From Clostridiales bacterium (GTDB lineage: Bacteria; Bacillota; Clostridia; Saccharofermentanales; Saccharofermentanaceae): a DNA stretch of 64,000 bases. Shown in pieces: positions 1 through 8,293 of the stretch (within the stretch, counting starts at the first letter, position 1; every line of letters begins with the position of its first letter). Made by a program: the position numbers and the translations under genes. The DNA is taken from NCBI GenBank assembly GCA_017620475.1, contig JAFZQI010000028.1, forward strand, positions 17,517 through 81,516, given 5' to 3'. The notes beneath the pieces were generated by a model. It was given only the letters and a program-made list of their open reading frames with translations. It ran no database searches and was not told where the DNA came from.

Positions 1-9
1 GAACTTATT

Positions 10-210
10 ATGAAGAAGATTCAGAAGAACAGAAAAGGTTTCACACTCATCGAGATGGTACTCGTTATCGCTATCATCGTTATCCTGGCTGCAGTAGTAG
101 TATTCTCTGTTAAGGATTATCTTGACAAGGCAAGAAGTGCTACATCTAAGCTGAACGAAGACAAGTCCATCGTTGAGTCCGTAACAGCTGACATCGACGC
201 TGCTCTGTAA
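10..210 (+). CDS. Very short type IV pilin (prepilin)
   Basis: Encodes 66 residues with a textbook class III prepilin signal: a basic leader (MKKIQKNRKG), cleavage expected after Gly10, then FTLIE with Glu at mature position 5 and a hydrophobic helix to about residue 33. The mature protein would have about 56 residues, far below the usual 130-170 for type IVa pilins and closer to the short PilA of Geobacter or Flp pilins. The codons look optimised (ATC, GTT, GTA, CTG, AAG) and a strong terminator follows directly, which suggests a highly expressed subunit. It is probably the last gene of a transcript that starts before the window. Being the major pilin is an inference from codon use and position. 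The ribosome site lies at or before the window edge. Confidence 0.85.
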   Translation: MKKIQKNRKGFTLIEMVLVIAIIVILAAVVVFSVKDYLDKARSATSKLNEDKSIVESVTADIDAAL

Positions 211-260
211 TGTAACTGGTTAACTAGCTACTTACTTACTGTTAGTGAAAGCAAACAATT

Positions 261-293
261 AAAGAGGGGGGGCTGCAAGGTCCCCCCTTTTTA
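261..293 (+). terminator. Rho-independent terminator after the short pilin
   Basis: Six G at 267-272 pair with six C at 282-287, extended by A/T and G-U pairs, and a T run follows. It separates the short pilin from the downstream minor pilins. Confidence 0.85.
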
Positions 294-315
294 CTATTTG
301 TTAACAATTTAGGCT

Positions 316-343
316 TTGCACATTGGTTAAGATGTGTTATAAT
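316..343 (+). promoter_or_regulatory. Sigma-A promoter with extended -10 for the minor pilin operon
   Basis: TTGCAC at 316-321, a 16-bp spacer and a perfect TATAAT at 338-343 preceded by TGT. It lies about 27 bp upstream of the start codon at 370. The promoter before rpmB at the other end of the window shares the TTGCACAT and TGTGTTAT elements. Confidence 0.8.
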
Positions 344-369
344 GTATTAGGTTATACTTGGAGGAAATT

Positions 370-585
370 ATGAACAAGATCTATAAGTCACGGCGTGGCT
401 TCACACTCATGGAGATCATGATTGTCATCGCCATTATAGTATTGTTGGCTGCGGTTGTTTTCATTTCCGTGCACGAGTTTATAACCAAGGGTGACAGTGC
501 ATCCTCAGAGCTCAGTGTTGAGAGATCTTCTTTCCGTGCTAATAATGCTGAAAAAGATGATAAATTCGTCTCAGTGGGTTATTAA
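370..585 (+). CDS. Short prepilin-like protein (minor pilin)
   Basis: 71 residues: leader MNKIYKSRRG, then FTLMEIMIVIAIIVLLAAVV, a typical N-methylated pilin helix, followed by a short polar tail rich in Ser, Glu and Asp. ATG 370 is chosen because GGAGG at 360-364 sits just upstream; an in-frame TTG at 358 overlaps that ribosome site and is unlikely. Sequence and size resemble the pilin at 10-210, so the two are probably paralogues, but this one has ordinary codon use and heads a separate operon with the next two prepilins. Minor or alternative subunit is the likely role. Confidence 0.8.
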   Translation: MNKIYKSRRGFTLMEIMIVIAIIVLLAAVVFISVHEFITKGDSASSELSVERSSFRANNAEKDDKFVSVGY

Positions 586-597
586 GGAGGATGTTAA

Positions 598-1182
598 ATG
601 TTTCGATGCAAGAAAGCGTCTAAGCGTGGTGGTTTCACGCTGTTGGAGACGTTGTTAGCTGTTGCAATACTCTTGATTGTATCCTTGATGGCATTTGAAG
701 GCTTTATGACTACCCTGAACTATTCAGGTGATACTGCTCTTGCAGAAAGAGTCAGCAATGAGAATACCGGAGAATGTTATAAGGTTCTCGGAGCCAGAAT
801 AAGAACTGATGATGATGGTAATTCAATCTACTATCCTGTTACTGCTGGTATTAGAGTAGCTGATGCTGGAAGTAATTATACTAATACATTCCAAGTCTAT
901 GCTCAGGAGGCTGCTGCAGGTAATTCTGTTTTCGCGGGTTCAAGCGCTGCCTCATATGATTCTTCAAATTTTACCAGTACTGCAGACAGGCATTGTTTTG
1001 TGTATGTTCCAAGATTATGTACCGAATGTGGAACAGCACTCGGATACTTCTACAATGAAGATACTCATGTTTTGTCGTGTAAGTGTATTAACAAGGATTG
1101 CACAAATTATGGTGTAGATATTCCATATAAAACTTGTAATGTTACGGACACTGAAACGGACACTGAAGAAGAGGGGGATTGA
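598..1182 (+). CDS. Prepilin-like protein with a zinc-ribbon-like C-terminal cysteine cluster
   Basis: 194 residues. The leader MFRCKKASKRGG precedes FTLLETLLAVAILLIVSLMAF, a pilin-type signal and helix. The C-terminal third carries Cys141, Cys144, Cys161, Cys163 and Cys168, spaced C-x2-C-x16-C-x-C-x4-C, which looks like a zinc ribbon or rubredoxin-like knuckle, with further Cys134 and Cys181. Known GspH/I/J-type pseudopilins and ComG minor pilins are not usually built this way. The ribosome site AAGGAGG precedes the ATG by about 7 bases. It sits between two other prepilins, 12 bp after the first and overlapping the second, so it is probably a minor pilin, perhaps at the tip. Metal binding is inferred from cysteine spacing only; disulfides are the alternative. 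Confidence 0.75.
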   Translation: MFRCKKASKRGGFTLLETLLAVAILLIVSLMAFEGFMTTLNYSGDTALAERVSNENTGECYKVLGARIRTDDDGNSIYYPVTAGIRVADAGSNYTNTFQVYAQEAAAGNSVFAGSSAASYDSSNFTSTADRHCFVYVPRLCTECGTALGYFYNEDTHVLSCKCINKDCTNYGVDIPYKTCNVTDTETDTEEEGD

Positions 1183-1724
1183 TGTTTATGAAAGTATTAA
1201 ATAAAAACAATCGTGCCCTGAAGAAAGGCTTTACCCTTATCGAGATGGTTCTTGCGCTTGCAATCATGGCAATCATGTGTACATATGTCGTTTCGACATT
1301 TAAAGTTGTCAATTATAGTCATCTCAAAGTAGTTACTGTAAATAATATGCATGACTATGCTTCCCTGAACCTGCAGGCAGCGCAGAATGTAATTCAGAAC
1401 GCTAAGTCTATTTCAAAATCCAGTGGTAAAATCATTGGAATTGCTGGCGGAAATGATAACTATGTTTGCTATGGATCTACCTCTACTAAGCTATTGCCTG
1501 GTTTGACTCAGTATCATACAGGATCCGGCAAAGCGAAATGGAGACTCGAGATGGAAGTAAAGACTGACAAAGCTTCAAAGACCGTTACAATTACTCTGAA
1601 GATGTATGATAACGCTATTCCAAGTTCGGATATTACTTACTCGGACGTTATGGTTGTCTACTGCCCTGGCGTTACAGATGATAACTTTGAGGAGTTCACC
1701 AGCAACGCGATCTACGTTTCTTAA
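1182..1724 (+). CDS. Prepilin-like protein (minor pilin)
   Basis: 180 residues from ATG 1182. The basic leader ends LKKG and is followed by FTLIEMVLALAIMAIMCTYVVSTF. The globular part has about 145 residues and no motif recognised beyond the pilin fold expectation. The start overlaps the stop of the previous gene (TGATG), indicating translational coupling; ATG 1188 is an equally good alternative relative to GAGGGGG at 1171-1177. It closes the minor pilin operon ahead of a strong terminator. A GspJ/PilW-like minor pilin role is inferred from length and position. Confidence 0.75.
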   Translation: MFMKVLNKNNRALKKGFTLIEMVLALAIMAIMCTYVVSTFKVVNYSHLKVVTVNNMHDYASLNLQAAQNVIQNAKSISKSSGKIIGIAGGNDNYVCYGSTSTKLLPGLTQYHTGSGKAKWRLEMEVKTDKASKTVTITLKMYDNAIPSSDITYSDVMVVYCPGVTDDNFEEFTSNAIYVS

Positions 1725-1746
1725 GATTTATTTGTTGTCAACAATC

Positions 1747-1780
1747 AAAAAAGGATACCTCATCTGAGGTATCCTTTTTT
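1747..1780. terminator. Strong symmetrical terminator closing the pilin operon
   Basis: A perfect 16-bp inverted repeat starting AAAAAAGGATACC with its complement ending TTTTTT and a loop of 2-4 nt. A run of A on one side and T on the other lets it work in both directions. Confidence 0.9.
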
Positions 1781-1785
1781 ATTCC

Positions 1786-2347
1786 CAAGATCATCTCCTT
1801 ATTCCTTACCAGAGCTATTTTCTTTATGATAATTTAATAACCCATATGTCTTATATCGCCTCTGAATACAGTTCTAAGGTCTGTATATAAACGATTATAT
1901 CTCTGTATCGTTTATAACTATAAGCTGTTTAATATGCCGTCTAGGCCTTTCTGGAGCCATCTATTATCTCCGGCTCATTGTGAGATCATTTTTGACGATA
2001 TCATACGATTATACAGCCTTGTATTCTGACGATTGGTATAGTCTTTCTAAGCTGTTTTACATCATTTGGTATTATCTCCGATCCTGGCAATCAAATCCTC
2101 TCTTCTCTATTCTTCTTTGGTCTTATAATTTTCCCCTTCTTCTCTATACCACGTATCTTCAATTGGTTGAACCATATATCAATATTGTTGTTTAACTAAA
2201 GAACTCATGATCGTATACAGTATTCCACAGCCTTTTATAGGTTTACTGCTGAAAGCGAATTTATGATATCTCTACGCTCTTTATTGATCGTGTATATAGT
2301 TCTACTCAGCTCTTCCTTTTTCTCGCGTTTATATGGTCTTCTGGAAA
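1786..2347. other. Non-coding, pyrimidine-rich stretch of about 560 bp between two terminators
   Basis: No ORF here has a ribosome site or recognisable protein. The + strand is strongly pyrimidine-rich (49 of 60 bases in 2101-2160 are T or C). A perfect 10-bp inverted repeat, TATAAACGAT at 1886-1895 and its complement at 1907-1916, is present, and short phrases such as TTATCTCCG and ACGATTATA recur. A GTG-started reading frame at 1980-2195 (71 residues) has no ribosome site. It could hold an untranslated RNA or be a decayed gene. Confidence 0.6.
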
Positions 2348-2391
2348 GAAAAAGAGTGATCACATGATGTTATTGTGTGATCACTCTTTTT
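2348..2391. terminator. Symmetrical hairpin, bidirectional terminator-like
   Basis: A 17-bp stem, GAAAAAGAGTGATCACA at 2348-2364, pairs with 2375-2391 around a 10-nt loop, with A and T runs at the two bases. Together with the hairpin at 1747-1780 it brackets the non-coding stretch. Confidence 0.8.
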
Positions 2392-2399
2392 CCCATAAT

Positions 2400-2426
2400 A
2401 AGGGGGGCTCTTTCGAGCCCCCTTAA
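2400..2426 (-). terminator. Terminator hairpin of the large pilin-like gene
   Basis: AAGGGGGGCTC and GAGCCCCCTT form a GC-rich stem with a TTTC loop about 30 bp after the stop of the minus-strand gene. The T run is short (TTATTATG), so termination may be shared with the next hairpin. Confidence 0.65.
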
Positions 2427-2454
2427 AATGTGACTTAATACCTTGTTTAACGAA

Positions 2455-4419
2455 TTACTCGTAGTAATACTCGAAGGAACCTCTTCTATAGTTAGATGAA
2501 AGCGGTTTCAGGCTGCTTCCGCTACCCTCACCAGGTGCAGGACAAAAGTCCATCTTGATCGCGTTACCCTGTGCAGGCTGACCAGCATAGGTAGTTGCAA
2601 TGTTAACAGCCTCTACTCGGCCATAGAACTTAGGAGCATCCAAGAATCGGATAGTGCTCTTTTCTGTTCCTCTACCTGCGAGGGAGATGTATGCATCAAC
2701 CGTTGCTTGACCGGATGCATGGAAGTAGTTGCTTCCGAGTCCTACGATGTTGCATGCAGGCTCCTGAGAACCAGCTACAGCAGAACCATCGGCATTACGG
2801 TCATCGCAAGAGATAATACCTGTCGTAGCTTGACCACCAACGTTCTGGCAAACATCGTAATCATCTCCAGGTCTAGCACGTACATAGAACTGTACGCCAG
2901 GAGCCAAAACGATCGTCAGTTTGTAATCTGTAGCATTCGATACAACAATGGTATACGAAGCAAAGGTAACATCATCGGACATATAAATGGATGCATCATC
3001 TGTAAGATTAACCTCTAGGCGTCCATTCTGATAGGTACCGTGCATCTCATATTGACCAGAGGCGTTCAGCGGCTTGATGCGACCTGTATAATCTTCCATT
3101 TTTAACGATGTATATCCGGTAGTTAAATCGGCATATGCAGCCTGATAGTCCGCAGCATCAGCTACTTGCGTTTCTGCTGCTTTTTCTAGCGCAGTTGTGT
3201 TATCATCATCTTCATCAATAAAGGCATCTGCAACAACTTTCATTCTGTTATAATCCGAACTTACAGCAGCATCTGTTGGACTCTTCGTTGTGAATGAACC
3301 ACTTGCCGAACCACCATCGATAACAACATTATTACCACTACCGCTATAGGTTGCACCATCTGCAACAACGATCGTATCAACCGTCATGTTGCCGTTTGTT
3401 GCACTTCCAGAAGCTTTATACATATAAATGCCGTTAGCAGACATATTCATCCAACCGCCGGAACCGATAGAAACAACGTTTCCACTGGTATCATAGAAGC
3501 ATTTGCAATCGCCATCATTATTACCGATAAAATAGATATCACCTGTGGTCTGTAATCCATTACCCCAAGTAACGTTACCATTCCAGTCACCATAGGAATA
3601 ATGAACCGAGTAATTGCCTGATACGGCCAAACCGGCATCAGGGCCATAGAAGATAACATCATTATAGTACTGTTGACCCTGACCACCGATAAGCCGACCG
3701 GTAAAGATCGTTCTACAGTAGTAATTTGCACCACCACCGCCGGCAGCAAGATATGTTGTGCCGTGGAATACAGCGTATGCACTCGGGTCATTACATGAAA
3801 ACTCAAATCTGGAGAATTCGTTCTCAGAACCATCCTGACCGCAAGTAACCATGTTGTTGCAGATCTTCGGCGGCTTTACCGGCTTCTTGTACATAAGGTG
3901 TACTCTCAAGCTTTCAGCTTTACTATCTTCACCGGTTACGTTGATAAGCGTATGGAAAGAAAGAACGATATCAGGCACATGGTCAGGATTCAACTCCTCT
4001 ATCTGAGTCGTAGGAGCCGTAGTCACCGTAAAATATGTTCTACTTACAGAAGTAGAATCCTTCATCAAACCAGGCGCAATACTCAAGCCGCTATCTCCCC
4101 CTGAAAGATAGCTACCAATTCCGTAACTGCTTGCACCTGTAATCTCATACTCACCATTATCCACCATGGTCAAAAGCTCAGCGTCAGTAAGTTCCTGTGC
4201 ATTGATCGCATCAAGGATCGCCTCAGCGGCACAACTCAATGTCAATCTCTCCTGGCTCTTCTCCATGTCAACATAGTAACGTGAACGGCCGGCAAGAGTG
4301 ACTGTTAAAGCAGATGAAATAAGGATAAGCGTAATAGCAAAAATCATCAGAACCATGATGAGCATACTTCCACGTCTGCTCTTGGCCTGAAGACGCTTAC
4401 CTAATTGTAAGTACTTCAT
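2455..4419 (-). CDS. Large surface protein with a PilX-like prepilin N-terminus
   Basis: 654 residues. The basic segment ends KSRRG and is followed by SMLIMVLMIFAITLILISSA, the pattern of PilX/GspK-like minor pilins, where Glu5 is often absent. Its GspK-style companion phrase is a Cys-Ala-Ala-Glu-Ala helix near residue 65. The rest is a long, Gly/Ser/Asn/Tyr-rich beta-type ectodomain without a recognised family. ATG 4419 is chosen because GGAGG lies 8 bases upstream and overlaps the alternative TTG at 4434. It is convergent with the minor pilin operon, so the two probably assemble together but are expressed separately. A pilus tip or adhesin role is inferred; processing by the same prepilin peptidase is likely but not shown. 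Confidence 0.7.
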   Translation of the reverse strand: MKYLQLGKRLQAKSRRGSMLIMVLMIFAITLILISSALTVTLAGRSRYYVDMEKSQERLTLSCAAEAILDAINAQELTDAELLTMVDNGEYEITGASSYGIGSYLSGGDSGLSIAPGLMKDSTSVSRTYFTVTTAPTTQIEELNPDHVPDIVLSFHTLINVTGEDSKAESLRVHLMYKKPVKPPKICNNMVTCGQDGSENEFSRFEFSCNDPSAYAVFHGTTYLAAGGGGANYYCRTIFTGRLIGGQGQQYYNDVIFYGPDAGLAVSGNYSVHYSYGDWNGNVTWGNGLQTTGDIYFIGNNDGDCKCFYDTSGNVVSIGSGGWMNMSANGIYMYKASGSATNGNMTVDTIVVADGATYSGSGNNVVIDGGSASGSFTTKSPTDAAVSSDYNRMKVVADAFIDEDDDNTTALEKAAETQVADAADYQAAYADLTTGYTSLKMEDYTGRIKPLNASGQYEMHGTYQNGRLEVNLTDDASIYMSDDVTFASYTIVVSNATDYKLTIVLAPGVQFYVRARPGDDYDVCQNVGGQATTGIISCDDRNADGSAVAGSQEPACNIVGLGSNYFHASGQATVDAYISLAGRGTEKSTIRFLDAPKFYGRVEAVNIATTYAGQPAQGNAIKMDFCPAPGEGSGSSLKPLSSNYRRGSFEYYYE

Positions 4420-4538
4420 CTTTTTTGCCTCCAATTTCTGTCTAATGTTTCAATTCGGTTAAGTTACATTTTTTTGGTTATACTTAATTATCATTATATT
4501 TAGATAAATGCAAAAAGAAAGTGTTTCTATTGGAAAGT

Positions 4539-5561
4539 TCACATTTCTTCACATTTTTCTTCGTTTTTGTTGGCAATTTCTGTTCTTTCTTTCACTCCGT
4601 CAAGTTTTTCCTGCCACTTTTCCCTGACATAGCGTGCCGCGTTCCCATTCACGAACCGGAGCTGTCCCGCTCCATAGAATTCCTGTTTGGGAGTTTTCTT
4701 CGCTCGTATCTTACCAGAGAGAAGATTATGTTGCAAACATTTCCATAAAGATAAATGTGTGTGTCCTGAAGAAAACCATTCTATTTCCGGCTGAAGCTCC
4801 GTTGCACAGATCGGGCAAACCAGTTTTTCGGAGATCGTTGCCTTCAATGCTTCCTTCTCTGTAGGGAACGCTGCGCTCCTCCATCTGTACTGCGTAGTGA
4901 GATTCGGATTAGAGATGTACGTCATCAGATCCGGGAATGAAGAATCACGATCCGGAGTTTTGGCCATAATGGCAAAATAGTCGATAAGGGTTTCCTTGAG
5001 GATCCGCGCTTCGTACCATGCGTCTTTGTCCGCACTGTGAAAATCATCCGTCTGAGGAATACGGTAGAAGTCGACCGCGTAGGCAACACTTCTCTGTTGC
5101 GCCGTATTCTCCCCTACCCGTCCAAACAAAGGCTGGATATCCAGGAAACGCTCGTTGATTTCCGAGGATTGTCCGTGGATCTTCAGGTTTGCCTTGAGAA
5201 TGGATATATCGGAATCTCCCCAGGCACAGAGCACATAGTTTTCTCCGCAGAATTCCATGAACAGCTGATATGCTTCCAGGAAAGGCAGACCGCTCTTTAA
5301 ATCGCTGGTGCTTTTGTTGATGACCCGAGAAACCTGTCTGTTCATGATCTTATAGTATTCCGGACGGACAGTGATCGAGAAAGGACGGGACAACGTGTAA
5401 TCGTTCTCGGATCGCATAGTGACCTTGACGGCACCAATCTCAATGATTTCTCCGGGGAGGATCTTGGGATCGATGGGTGCAGGAATATAGGGGATCGGCT
5501 GATTCCATTCCATATCGAACACTACGAATGTCATGGGGAACAGTTCCTGATTGGGACTCAT
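4539..5561 (-). CDS. DEDDh 3'-5' exonuclease with C-terminal zinc ribbon
   Basis: 340 residues. The exonuclease motif I FDMEWN gives Asp16 and Glu18, motif II contains GDSD near residue 119, and motif III FHSADKDAW gives a His and Asp around 175-180, the DEDDh order of RNase T/ERI1/KapD-type exonucleases. A CPIC pair near 249 and WKC-x2-H near 275 suggest a small zinc ribbon that could contact nucleic acid. The ATG overlaps the stop of the preceding YfhO gene by four bases (ATGA), so it is translationally coupled to it. The substrate (RNA or DNA) cannot be told. The link with membrane glycosylation proteins looks like operon convenience rather than a known pathway. Confidence 0.8.
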   Translation of the reverse strand: MSPNQELFPMTFVVFDMEWNQPIPYIPAPIDPKILPGEIIEIGAVKVTMRSENDYTLSRPFSITVRPEYYKIMNRQVSRVINKSTSDLKSGLPFLEAYQLFMEFCGENYVLCAWGDSDISILKANLKIHGQSSEINERFLDIQPLFGRVGENTAQQRSVAYAVDFYRIPQTDDFHSADKDAWYEARILKETLIDYFAIMAKTPDRDSSFPDLMTYISNPNLTTQYRWRSAAFPTEKEALKATISEKLVCPICATELQPEIEWFSSGHTHLSLWKCLQHNLLSGKIRAKKTPKQEFYGAGQLRFVNGNAARYVREKWQEKLDGVKERTEIANKNEEKCEEM

Positions 5562-8293
5562 GCGTCAACCTCCTCTTTTCTCTTTGTGCGCCGCAGGATC
5601 TCGATACCGGCCGCAACTGCAACAGTAATGGCAAGTGAACTTATGGAGATCCATTTCCCCGGATCGTATCCCTGTGGAACAAACCGTAATGTCACATCAT
5701 GTTGTCCCGAAGGAACATGGATCGCTAAGAAAGACCCGTAAGCAGAAAATGTTTCCGTTTTCTGTCCGTCGATCTGCGCCGACCATCCCGGATCGGAAGG
5801 AATATTCCAAGCCAGGTTCCCGGGATATGAAGAATCGATGGTTCCGCTCATCTCACCGGCGCTTATCGATGTCAGATTCCACGCACCTTCTCTGATCGTC
5901 TCTTCGAAGCGTGTCATCAGATCCGTATCAAGAGCGGCAACATAAAGCTGCAGTTTTGAATCTCGAGGTGCATACAGCGTGAGTTTCACATTCACTCTCA
6001 TTCCTTCCGTATCCTTCTCATCGATCTTAATCATCGTCGAGGAAGATTCACTCCGGCGATAAGGATTCGTCTGTCCGTTATCGTCAGAGAAGGATACTTC
6101 TACCGCCGCATCCTGCTCACACGTATAGTATATATAAATAGGAGTATTATTGGAAGAAAGGATTTCCTGTGACTGAAGAAGGACTTCCATGCGTGCATCC
6201 TGTTCCATCGCCGACATATTTCCCTCATCATCCGTCTTCATGTTCTCAAACTCAATTACATCCATGTGAAGCGTCTTGAGAGGTTCCACTCTTGCAAACC
6301 GCAGCGCAAGAGCATTCTGGTTTTCAAACGGAGAGTCGGATGTGAGGATATCGTCGTACACATCTTCAAAAGAAAAGAAGAAACTGTTGGTCTTTGTGTT
6401 TGGAATCTCCTTGATATCCTTTTTCCCGAACTCTTCCGAAACGAGAAGATCCGAGGACAAAAGAATATCCGTGACTTCGGTTCCTGTTCCGAGACGGATC
6501 TCCGAGTCTCCTTTAGCTGTATTTACACCCAAAGCACGGAGCATTTTGGGAAGGGATTTCGGAAGCAGATAACTATCAGCGGAGAATGTCGGATATCCGA
6601 AAAGAAGACCGTAGTTACTCTTTTTTTCATTCGGTGCAAGGATGCGGCCTCCCTTGGAAATACCGGAATCTCCCGTTTTCAGGAGCGTGACCATTTCCTT
6701 ATCTTCACCCTGATAGAGAACTGCTGAATCAAGTGCATAGACCTTCTTCTTTTTCTGCGTCTCCTCCGTTTCCTTCCCGACTCCATTTGGGGAGATTCGA
6801 AGGCTTTCCAGGGTATTCTTCTCTACTACGGGAGCTTTGAGTACGGCGTGGTAATATCTCTCCTTGATCGGACGATAGAAAGAAAGACCGCTTTCAAGAA
6901 GCATCACCACGGCAAGCGCAGAAAGTATCAGGTTACGGTGCTTTTCGCGAAAAGAACTGAAGCAGAAGACCATGGCGATATAGAAGATGAAAAAGGCGAT
7001 GGCAACAAAGACGGCGAAGTCGGCGTAGTCCAGTGTCTTGGAAACTGCCGAGCGGATCAGCATAAAGGTGATGATGATTCCGCAGGTCCCCCAGACATGA
7101 CTTCGGTCATCGAACCAGGATGGTTTCGCAAGGATCCGGCCGGCCATATATACGATCAGGAAAGTAATCAGAATCGAATGGGGGAATTGTCCGCTGACCG
7201 GGAAATGAAAGCCCTGGGCAACGAACTGGATGATCTTACTTGACATCGTAATATAAATGCAGACGATGGCGGAGAAGTGATAGACCTTCTCTGAGAAACG
7301 GATCCGGGGAGAAAAGCCGTAAAGGAATACAAGGATGATCGGAAAGATTCCGCAGTAGATTGCAGGACTCTGGGTCTCATCTGCCGGGAAGACCAGAAGC
7401 GGATCGAAGCAGGCTCTTTCGAGAATATCCCAGGCCTTGAGATCCATGGTCAGGTCTTCCGGAACATGGAGCATCTGTCCTCCGTAGACCGTTTTGCCAA
7501 AAGCAAATGCGGAAGGAAGCCAGACGAATGCGGACATACCGATTCCGAGGAAAAGGAATATGAAGAAATCTCGGATCACCCGCAGGAGTTTGCGGGGCTT
7601 GGGGCCTTCGTGATAGGATTCCATGATCAGAAGCGGGAACATGAGCAGAACAAACATGAGCATGTACGATCCTGCTTTGGCGCAGGTGATTCCGGTCAGC
7701 GCCACGAGGATGGCGAACATCCAGGGAGCGGTGCCGCGGATCAGATAATACATCGAGAGTACAAGAAGCGGAAGGAGGATAACGGTATCCAGTATCCACG
7801 GTTCCTGCGAGTATGTCAGGACATAGCTGCATAAGCTATACGATACGGATAGCGCCACCGAAACCGGCGACACAACGTTTTCTTTCTTCCAAAGAAGTAC
7901 AAACAAGGAAAGCGAGGCAAAGCACACTTTGATGGCAAAGATAAGCTGAGTAGCCTGAGCGATCTTCTCGGCCGGAAACAGAAGATATAGAAGGACAAAC
8001 GGGCTCATGGCGTAAGACGACACCCACGCCCAGAAGTTCACGCCGCCTCCGGCATTCCAGGTATAGAACAAGGTCTCGTGATTAACGGCCTTTCTTCTCC
8101 ATTCCGAAATGACGGGAATATACGTATCACGGAGAGTATCCGTAATCAGGCAGTCCTTACTGAAGGGATAGATCTTAAACTTATACGCCACCAGAAGCAG
8201 AAGAATCATGGGTAGAAAGAACGAAAGGAGCAGTCCCGCCTTCGTTCTCATCTCGGAAAAAGAGATGCGGCTGTCTTTGCGAAGTTCTCTCAT
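5558..8293 (-). CDS. YfhO family polytopic membrane protein (second of a tandem pair)
   Basis: 911 residues with an N-terminal membrane segment (about residues 20-37), then a dozen or more hydrophobic segments to about residue 460, a large extracytoplasmic domain and a final helix near the C-terminus followed by a basic, acidic-ended tail. The opening pattern (PMILLLLVAYKFKIYPF, then a conserved Asp-Thr-Leu-Arg-Asp-Thr-Tyr loop and TWNAGGGVNFWAW) is that of YfhO proteins, GT-C-like enzymes that in Gram-positives decorate lipoteichoic acid or other surface polymers using lipid-linked sugars. It overlaps both neighbours by four bases, so all three genes are co-translated. The acceptor and sugar are unknown. 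Confidence 0.85.
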   Translation of the reverse strand: MRELRKDSRISFSEMRTKAGLLLSFFLPMILLLLVAYKFKIYPFSKDCLITDTLRDTYIPVISEWRRKAVNHETLFYTWNAGGGVNFWAWVSSYAMSPFVLLYLLFPAEKIAQATQLIFAIKVCFASLSLFVLLWKKENVVSPVSVALSVSYSLCSYVLTYSQEPWILDTVILLPLLVLSMYYLIRGTAPWMFAILVALTGITCAKAGSYMLMFVLLMFPLLIMESYHEGPKPRKLLRVIRDFFIFLFLGIGMSAFVWLPSAFAFGKTVYGGQMLHVPEDLTMDLKAWDILERACFDPLLVFPADETQSPAIYCGIFPIILVFLYGFSPRIRFSEKVYHFSAIVCIYITMSSKIIQFVAQGFHFPVSGQFPHSILITFLIVYMAGRILAKPSWFDDRSHVWGTCGIIITFMLIRSAVSKTLDYADFAVFVAIAFFIFYIAMVFCFSSFREKHRNLILSALAVVMLLESGLSFYRPIKERYYHAVLKAPVVEKNTLESLRISPNGVGKETEETQKKKKVYALDSAVLYQGEDKEMVTLLKTGDSGISKGGRILAPNEKKSNYGLLFGYPTFSADSYLLPKSLPKMLRALGVNTAKGDSEIRLGTGTEVTDILLSSDLLVSEEFGKKDIKEIPNTKTNSFFFSFEDVYDDILTSDSPFENQNALALRFARVEPLKTLHMDVIEFENMKTDDEGNMSAMEQDARMEVLLQSQEILSSNNTPIYIYYTCEQDAAVEVSFSDDNGQTNPYRRSESSSTMIKIDEKDTEGMRVNVKLTLYAPRDSKLQLYVAALDTDLMTRFEETIREGAWNLTSISAGEMSGTIDSSYPGNLAWNIPSDPGWSAQIDGQKTETFSAYGSFLAIHVPSGQHDVTLRFVPQGYDPGKWISISSLAITVAVAAGIEILRRTKRKEEVDA

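Noticed and set aside
1980..2195. GTG-started frame of 71 codons in the non-coding stretch
   Set aside because: No ribosome site, no recognised fold, and a composition explained by the T/C bias of the region.
4470..4505. AATGATAATTA text as a Fur box upstream of the large pilin-like gene
   Set aside because: It lacks dyad symmetry, and similar words are expected in AT-rich DNA.
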